Shown one piece after another: positions 59,415-64,000 of a DNA stretch of 64,000 nt. Source of the stretch: JAFKFH01 sp017307375 (GTDB lineage Bacteria > Pseudomonadota > Alphaproteobacteria > Ferrovibrionales > Ferrovibrionaceae); contig OZ245874.1 of NCBI GenBank assembly GCA_965229335.1, positions 6,882,001-6,946,000 on the forward strand, written 5' to 3'. The translations under genes were made by a program, and so were the position numbers. Position 1 is the stretch's first letter, and each line of letters begins with the position of its first letter. Below the pieces are notes generated by a model that saw nothing but the letters and a program-made list of their open reading frames with translations, was not told the origin of the DNA and ran no database searches.

Positions 59415-60407
59415 TCAAGCCTGGCCCCGCAGCGCCTTCTTGATGTCGATATAGACGGCGTCGGCCGCCTGGCCGCGATGGCCGCGCGTCAGCTCGGCCA
59501 GGCCGTCGATGATCGCACCGATGCCGGCCCGCAGGTCGGCACTGTCGCAGAGGGCGATGTCGCGCAGAATGCGGTCGCGCCGCGGCGGCAGGCGATAGAC
59601 GCTCTTCAGCTTGAGTTCGTTCAACTCCCGCACCAGGTCGAGCAGCGTGTCGATCGCCTGGTCGGTATCGGGCAGCGAATCGTCCGATCGCAGGAAGTCG
59701 ACCACCGCGTCGAGTTCCTCGTAGGAATAGGGATCGCGCGCGGTCAGCCACAGGGCCAGCGCCCCGGTCAGCGCGGCCAGGTAGGGTTGGGCCAGGGTCT
59801 GACTGTAGAAATCGTGGCGGGCGGCATGACCCGCCGGCGCGCGGGCCGCCATCGCCTGGCCGGCCTGGACATAGGCGCGGCTCTGCGCCGCGGCGACGCG
59901 CTCGACCTCGGCCGGGGCGGCGTCGGGGGCATGGCGCTGGGCCCGCAGATAGGCGCGGTCGGCCTGCGGGTTCTTTTCCCAGAAGCCGACGATGGCGCGC
60001 AGCAGCGCGACGAAGCGGCCGTCGTCGAGCGTCGGCGAACTGATGAAGCGGGCATCGTCGCCCAGCGAGATCACGCCCGGCCGCGGCACGCCGATGCGCG
60101 GCAGCCGCGCGCGCAGCTCGACCCAGCTGAGCCGGGTCCTGGGGCTGGGTTCGTAGAACGGGTTGCGCCAGTACAGCGCGAACCAGCCGATCGCCATGCC
60201 GAACTTGGCCGAGGCCAGCTGCGAGGCACCGATCAGCGAAGTGTCGACCAGCGCCTTGATCTCGTCATCCTCGTCGACCTGATAGAGGCTGCGGGCCGAG
60301 TTGCGCTTCTGCGCCGGAATGGCGATGCCGACCGAATAGGCCGGCGAGCTGACGCTTCCGAGCAGGTCGAGATAGGCGCGTTCGACGGCGGGATCCTGAT
60401 GGGGCAT
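59415..60407 (-). CDS. Uncharacterised protein
   Basis: Encodes 330 residues that I do not recognise. It is rich in alpha-helix-forming residues, with an aspartate-rich segment (YQVDEDDEIKALVDTSLIG) near the N-terminus. A central tryptophan-rich stretch follows (GWFALYWRNPFYEP), and the C-terminal half is highly charged (NELKLKSVYRLPPRRDRILRDIA). No signal peptide or clear membrane helix is present. It follows the MFS carrier gene on the same strand after 33 bases, so the two may share an operon. Codon use is like that of the neighbours. Confidence 0.7.
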   Translation of the reverse strand: MPHQDPAVERAYLDLLGSVSSPAYSVGIAIPAQKRNSARSLYQVDEDDEIKALVDTSLIGASQLASAKFGMAIGWFALYWRNPFYEPSPRTRLSWVELRARLPRIGVPRPGVISLGDDARFISSPTLDDGRFVALLRAIVGFWEKNPQADRAYLRAQRHAPDAAPAEVERVAAAQSRAYVQAGQAMAARAPAGHAARHDFYSQTLAQPYLAALTGALALWLTARDPYSYEELDAVVDFLRSDDSLPDTDQAIDTLLDLVRELNELKLKSVYRLPPRRDRILRDIALCDSADLRAGIGAIIDGLAELTRGHRGQAADAVYIDIKKALRGQA

Positions 60408-60440
60408 GGGGCGCCAGTGTGCCGGGCCGCAGGGTTACGG

Positions 60441-61586
60441 TCAACGCAAGCGGCGCAGCATGACCACCGCGACGGCCGCGGCGCCGAGCGACAGCCCGGC
60501 CATCGCGAGATAGGCGTAGGGCCCGGCGGCGTGGTAGAGCGGCCCGACCAGCCACATCATCGGCGCCAGCATCAGCCCGGTCGAGATCAGCGCCGACAGG
60601 CTCTGGGCCGAGGCCGACAGTTCCGGGGCCAGGGTACGGGCGACGAAATGGATCGAGGCCTGGAAGCCGGCGGCGAAGGTCAGCGCGTGCAGCGGCTGGA
60701 CCAGCACCAGCACCACCGGGTCGGTCGTCGCGGCCGTCAGCGTCCAGCGCACCACGCCGCCGATGCCGGCAAACAGCAGCAGCCAGGCCGGGCCGAAGCG
60801 CCGCACCAGCCGGTCGCCGTAGACGAAGAAGATGATCTCGGCGATCACCCCCTCGGCCCAGAGGAAGCCGATGAAGCCGTCGCTCAAGCCCGCCTGGCGC
60901 CAGTAGATCGAGCCGAAGACGTAGAACAGCGCGTGGCTGGCCTGGGTCAGGCCGTTGCCCAGCACGAAGATGCGGAAGCGCGGGTCGGACAGCACCGCGG
61001 TCAGTGGCGCGCGGGCGCGCCGGCCCCCCTCCTCGACCTGCCAGTCCGGCAGGATGAAGGCGACGCCGACGGTCAGCACCAGGCCCGCCATCATCGCCTG
61101 CCAGATCAGCCCGGCGTCGCGGCCCTGCAGCATGAAGCCGAAGATCAGCGCCACGATCATGAAGGTGATCGAGCCCCAGACCCGGATGCGGCCGTAATCG
61201 AGCTGGCGGGCGCGCACCGCCAGCATCGTCAGGCTGTCCATCAGCGACACTTGCGGGGCGGTGAAGAAGCCGAACAGGAAGGCGATGGCGACGTAGTGCC
61301 AGGGCGCGCTGGCGAAATGATAGAGGCCGTAGGCGGCCAGCGAGCACCAGGTCAGCACCAGGATCGGTGCCCGCCGCCGCCCGGTCACGTCGACGACATG
61401 CCCGGCGATCGGCAGGGCGGCGACACGTGCCATCGCGCCCACCGCCATCACCAGGCCGATGGCGCTCTCGGCCAGGCCCTGGGCCGCCAGCCAGACCGGA
61501 AAGAACGGCACATTGATCCCGGCGGTCGTGAAAAACGCGCCGTAGAAGCCGGCCAGGCGGAGCTGAAGGGTGCGGTTTGCGTCCAT
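60441..61586 (-). CDS. MFS transporter, HcaT/3-phenylpropionate-transporter-like
   Basis: Encodes 381 residues with about twelve membrane helices. The opening LRLAGFYGAFFTTAGINVPFFPVWL and RVWGSITFMIVALIFG are typical of the MFS_1-like/HcaT group (phenylpropionate and nucleoside permeases). The substrate is not readable. It precedes the uncharacterised gene on the same strand and is divergent from the ABC transporter pair. Confidence 0.87.
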   Translation of the reverse strand: MDANRTLQLRLAGFYGAFFTTAGINVPFFPVWLAAQGLAESAIGLVMAVGAMARVAALPIAGHVVDVTGRRRAPILVLTWCSLAAYGLYHFASAPWHYVAIAFLFGFFTAPQVSLMDSLTMLAVRARQLDYGRIRVWGSITFMIVALIFGFMLQGRDAGLIWQAMMAGLVLTVGVAFILPDWQVEEGGRRARAPLTAVLSDPRFRIFVLGNGLTQASHALFYVFGSIYWRQAGLSDGFIGFLWAEGVIAEIIFFVYGDRLVRRFGPAWLLLFAGIGGVVRWTLTAATTDPVVLVLVQPLHALTFAAGFQASIHFVARTLAPELSASAQSLSALISTGLMLAPMMWLVGPLYHAAGPYAYLAMAGLSLGAAAVAVVMLRRLR

Positions 61587-61678
61587 GAAGGGCGACAGGC
61601 TAACGCAGGGCTTGTTGCAGGCGAAACCTTTCCGTCATAATGCAGCGCAACATAATGCGGCCGGGGGGCTTTCACCGA

Positions 61679-62479
61679 ATGACCGGAACGGGTACGCCGT
61701 TCGTCGAACTGCGCCAGGTCGCGCTGACCTACGGCGAGGGCCGGGATGCCACGCTGGCCCTGGCCGAGGCGACGATGTCGATCGCGCAGGGCGAATTCGT
61801 CGCCGTCGTCGGCCCGTCGGGCTGCGGCAAGTCGACCTTGATGAAGCTCGTCACCGGGCTGATGCCGCCCAGCCGGGGGGAGGTCCATGTCGCCGGGCAG
61901 AAGGTGACCGGGCCGATCAAGGGCGTCGGCATGGCTTTCCAGAACCCGACGCTGATGCCCTGGCGCACCACCCGCGACAACGTCATGCTGCCGCTCGAGA
62001 TCGCCCAGCCGCATCGCAGCCGGCTGCGCGCCGAGAAGGCGGCCTATATCGACCGGGTCGAGACGCTGCTGGCCGCGGTCGGGCTGGGCGAATTCGGGGC
62101 GAAATTCCCCTGGCAGCTGTCGGGCGGCATGCAGCAGCGCGCCAATGTCTGCCGCGCGCTGATCCACGAGCCGCAGCTGATGATGCTGGACGAGCCGTTC
62201 GGCGCGCTCGACGCCTTCACCCGCGAGGAACTGTGGGCGATCATGCAGGATCTGTGGCTGCAGCGCCGGTTCACCGCCATCCTCGTCACCCACGACCTGC
62301 GCGAAGCCGCGTTCCTGGCCGACACCATCGTGGTGATGTCCAAGCGGCCCGGCCGCATCATCCAGATCAAGCGGGTCGACCTGCCGCGGCCCCGCACGCT
62401 CGAAACCACCTTCGAGCCCGCCTTCGTCGAGATCGTGCACGAGCTGCGCGAACGTATCAGCGAGGTCCGCGCCGCATGA
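61679..62479 (+). CDS. ABC transporter ATP-binding protein, nitrate/taurine/sulfonate type
   Basis: Encodes 266 residues from ATG at 61679. An earlier ATG at 61640 lacks family sequence. GPSGCGKST (Walker A), FQNPTLMPWRT (Q-loop), LSGGMQQR (signature), MMLDEPFGALDAFTREEL (Walker B) and LVTHDLREA are intact. It powers import of a small anion or organic compound with the next gene, which overlaps by 4 bases. No binding-protein gene is in the window. Confidence 0.92.
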   Translation: MTGTGTPFVELRQVALTYGEGRDATLALAEATMSIAQGEFVAVVGPSGCGKSTLMKLVTGLMPPSRGEVHVAGQKVTGPIKGVGMAFQNPTLMPWRTTRDNVMLPLEIAQPHRSRLRAEKAAYIDRVETLLAAVGLGEFGAKFPWQLSGGMQQRANVCRALIHEPQLMMLDEPFGALDAFTREELWAIMQDLWLQRRFTAILVTHDLREAAFLADTIVVMSKRPGRIIQIKRVDLPRPRTLETTFEPAFVEIVHELRERISEVRAA

Positions 62480-63246
62480 GCCGCGAACGCCGCCTGCAAC
62501 TGATCATGCCCTGGGCCGTCACCATCGGCCTGTTCCTGATCTGGGAAATCGCCTGCCGGGCCTTCAACGTCTCGAGCTTCATCCTGCCCAAGCCGAGCGA
62601 GATCTTCGCCGCCACGGTGAAGTTCTACGGCCCGATCACCGGGCATTCGCTGCACACGCTGCTGACCACCCTGCTCGGCTTTGCCATCGCCGTCGTCGGC
62701 GGCATGGCGCTGGGCCTGCTGGTCGGCGCCTCGTCGCTGATCTACAACGGCCTCTACCCGCTGCTGATCGCCTTCAACTCGATCCCCAAGGTCGCGCTGG
62801 TCCCGATCCTGGTGATCTGGTTCGGCATCGGCACGGTGCCGGCGGTGATCACCGCCTTCGTCATCTCGTTCTTCCCGATCGTCGTCAACGTCGCCACCGG
62901 GCTGGCCACGATCGAGCCGGAGATGCGCGACGTGCTGCGCTCGCTCGGCGCCAGCCGCCTCGACATCCTGGTCAAGGTCGGCATCCCGCGCTCGCTGCCC
63001 TATCTGTTCGCCTCGCTCAAGATCGCGATCACGCTGGCCTTCGTCGGCTCGGTGATCGCCGAGACCGTCGCGTCGAACGAGGGCATCGGCTATCTGATGC
63101 TCGCCGCCTCGTCGCGCTCGGACGTGCCGCTGGTGTTCTCCGGCCTGATCGTCATCGCCATCCTCGGCGTCGTCATGTACGCGATCTGCGCCTGGTTCGA
63201 ACGCCGGATGACCGGCTGGGCCTTCCGCGGCGACATCGTCACCTGA
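62476..63246 (+). CDS. ABC transporter permease, nitrate/taurine/sulfonate type
   Basis: Encodes 256 residues from the ATG overlapping the ATPase stop (ATGA). Six membrane helices are visible (about 10-30, 60-90, 95-115, 130-150, 185-205, 220-240). The permease signature is EPEMRDVLRSLGASRLDIL. It pairs with the ATPase as a half of a binding-protein-dependent importer. Its 3' end overlaps the convergent ATPase gene by 8 bases. Confidence 0.92.
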   Translation: MSRERRLQLIMPWAVTIGLFLIWEIACRAFNVSSFILPKPSEIFAATVKFYGPITGHSLHTLLTTLLGFAIAVVGGMALGLLVGASSLIYNGLYPLLIAFNSIPKVALVPILVIWFGIGTVPAVITAFVISFFPIVVNVATGLATIEPEMRDVLRSLGASRLDILVKVGIPRSLPYLFASLKIAITLAFVGSVIAETVASNEGIGYLMLAASSRSDVPLVFSGLIVIAILGVVMYAICAWFERRMTGWAFRGDIVT

Positions 63247-64000
63247 GGCCGTCGAGCAGCGCGACGAGCCCGGCCAGGCCAATGGCCTCGATGCCGTCGC
63301 CCAACGGATAATCCTCCGTGCCGGCATGGACGACGAACGATCTGGCCGGGGCAATGTCGGCACGGGCAATGTGAAATCCCTTGCCCAAGGCCGGGGCAAG
63401 GCTGCGCTTGATCTCGACCGCCCACAGGCCGTGGCCGCCGGGCAGTTCCAGCACCAGGTCGATCTCGGCGCCGGCGGCGGTTCGGTAGAAGCCGGCCATG
63501 GTGCGCGGCGGGACGACCGACAGGAGATTCTCGATCACGAACCCCTCCCAACTCGGCCCCACGACCGGATGCCCCGCCAACCTGTCGTGATCCTCAATCC
63601 CGAGCAGGGCATGCACGAGGCCGGAATCGCGTACGTAGGTCTTTGGCGACTTCACCAGCCGCTTGCCGATATTGGCGTGAAACGCCGGCAGGCGCCGGAC
63701 CAGCAGCAGATCGACCAGCAGATCGACATAGCTCGACACCGTCGGCGAGGTGACCGACAGGCCCATTGCCAGCCGCGAGGCATTGAGTAGCGTGCCCTGG
63801 CCATGGGCCAGCATCGTCCACAGACGCCCCAGCGTCTCGGCCGGGACGCGCCGGCCGAATTGGGGTACGTCGCGCTCGAGATAGGTGCGAACGAAGTTCT
63901 GGCGGAAGGCAAGGCTGTCGGCGTCACTCGCGGCAAGCAGGCTGTCGGGAAAGCCGCCGCGCAGCCACAGGCGTTCGACCTCGCTTCGCGTCCGACCCAC
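63239..64000 (-). CDS. ATP-binding protein with DUF4143 domain, C-terminal part (cut by window edge)
   Basis: The frame runs off the right edge, so 253 codons of the C-terminal side are visible. The LERDVPQFGRRVPAETLGRLW segment, LLVRRLPAFHANIGKRLVKSPKTYVRDSGLVHALL-type region and DLVLELPGGHGLWAVEIKRS belong to DUF4143, which follows a P-loop AAA domain in this family. The P-loop domain is beyond the window. Function is unknown. Some members have been linked to toxin-antitoxin-like or mobile elements. Confidence 0.85.
   Translation of the reverse strand: MGRTRSEVERLWLRGGFPDSLLAASDADSLAFRQNFVRTYLERDVPQFGRRVPAETLGRLWTMLAHGQGTLLNASRLAMGLSVTSPTVSSYVDLLVDLLLVRRLPAFHANIGKRLVKSPKTYVRDSGLVHALLGIEDHDRLAGHPVVGPSWEGFVIENLLSVVPPRTMAGFYRTAAGAEIDLVLELPGGHGLWAVEIKRSLAPALGKGFHIARADIAPARSFVVHAGTEDYPLGDGIEAIGLAGLVALLDGLR

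Noticed and set aside
1..64000. Prophage, insertion sequence or defence island
   Set aside because: No transposase, integrase, terminal repeat, restriction or Cas gene was found. Base composition is even except at short intergenic gaps.

Overview
The window is GC-rich, densely packed chromosomal DNA from a free-living Gram-negative bacterium, most probably an alphaproteobacterium of a Rhodospirillales-like lineage. The support is the split three-gene transhydrogenase (pntAA-pntAB-pntB) preceded by a small aa3-type oxidase subunit IV gene, a DivL-type histidine kinase with tyrosine at the phospho-acceptor position beside ahcY, a GluQ-type tRNA-modifying synthetase, small DUF465 proteins, and the fused indolepyruvate oxidoreductase. 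I see no prophage, insertion sequence, CRISPR array, rRNA or tRNA. Many genes overlap by ATGA/GTGA/TTGA junctions. Most tail-to-tail neighbours overlap at their 3' ends.

Layout. 1-2.1 kb: transhydrogenase operon. 2.1-6.6 kb: NfeD/stomatin pair, a secreted chitin-type lytic polysaccharide monooxygenase (LPMO) and a divergent EAL protein. 6.6-11.7 kb: UbiB-like kinase, oligoendopeptidase F, two hotdog thioesterases and a nucleotide-sugar epimerase. 12-15.5 kb: indolepyruvate ferredoxin oxidoreductase. 15.5-17.6 kb: a metallophosphoesterase (PlcP-like) and a glycosyltransferase (Agt-like) behind a phased array of PhoB-type half sites, which reads as a phosphate-starvation lipid-remodelling operon. 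17.6-23.9 kb: amino-acid binding protein, ornithine-cyclodeaminase-like enzyme and LysR regulator, then a flippase, an AraC regulator and a GST. 24-27.6 kb: CYTH-CHAD protein divergent from polyphosphate kinase 2, and a His-rich COG0523 GTPase. 27.6-31.2 kb: GNAT enzyme plus an ABC importer with a double-length permease.

31.4-36.4 kb: a PA14 protein followed by a four-gene ABC/LolA-like/outer-membrane-barrel operon that looks like an envelope-spanning transport route. 36.4-44.3 kb: gluQ, an esterase, a diguanylate cyclase, an SDR dehydrogenase, ahcY, divL and a META-domain lipoprotein. 44.3-49.5 kb: ferredoxin-NADP reductase, phenylalanine hydroxylase with its divergent Lrp/AsnC regulator, and a Pat-type acyl-CoA synthetase/acetyltransferase. 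49.6-54.4 kb: small FlaF-like and DUF465 proteins, a second diguanylate cyclase, ubiX, and an AMP-forming acyl-CoA synthetase. 54.5-64 kb: TauE/SafE permease, gamma-glutamyltransferase, propionyl/acetyl-CoA synthetase, an unrecognised protein, an HcaT-like MFS carrier, a nitrate/taurine-type ABC pair and the C-terminal part of a DUF4143 ATPase.

Working together: amino-acid and short-chain acid use (phhA, indolepyruvate oxidoreductase, two acyl-CoA synthetases, Pat as a possible acetylation control), phosphorus economy (PlcP/Agt, polyphosphate enzymes), c-di-GMP signalling (one EAL, two GGDEF proteins) and envelope transport are the recurring themes.
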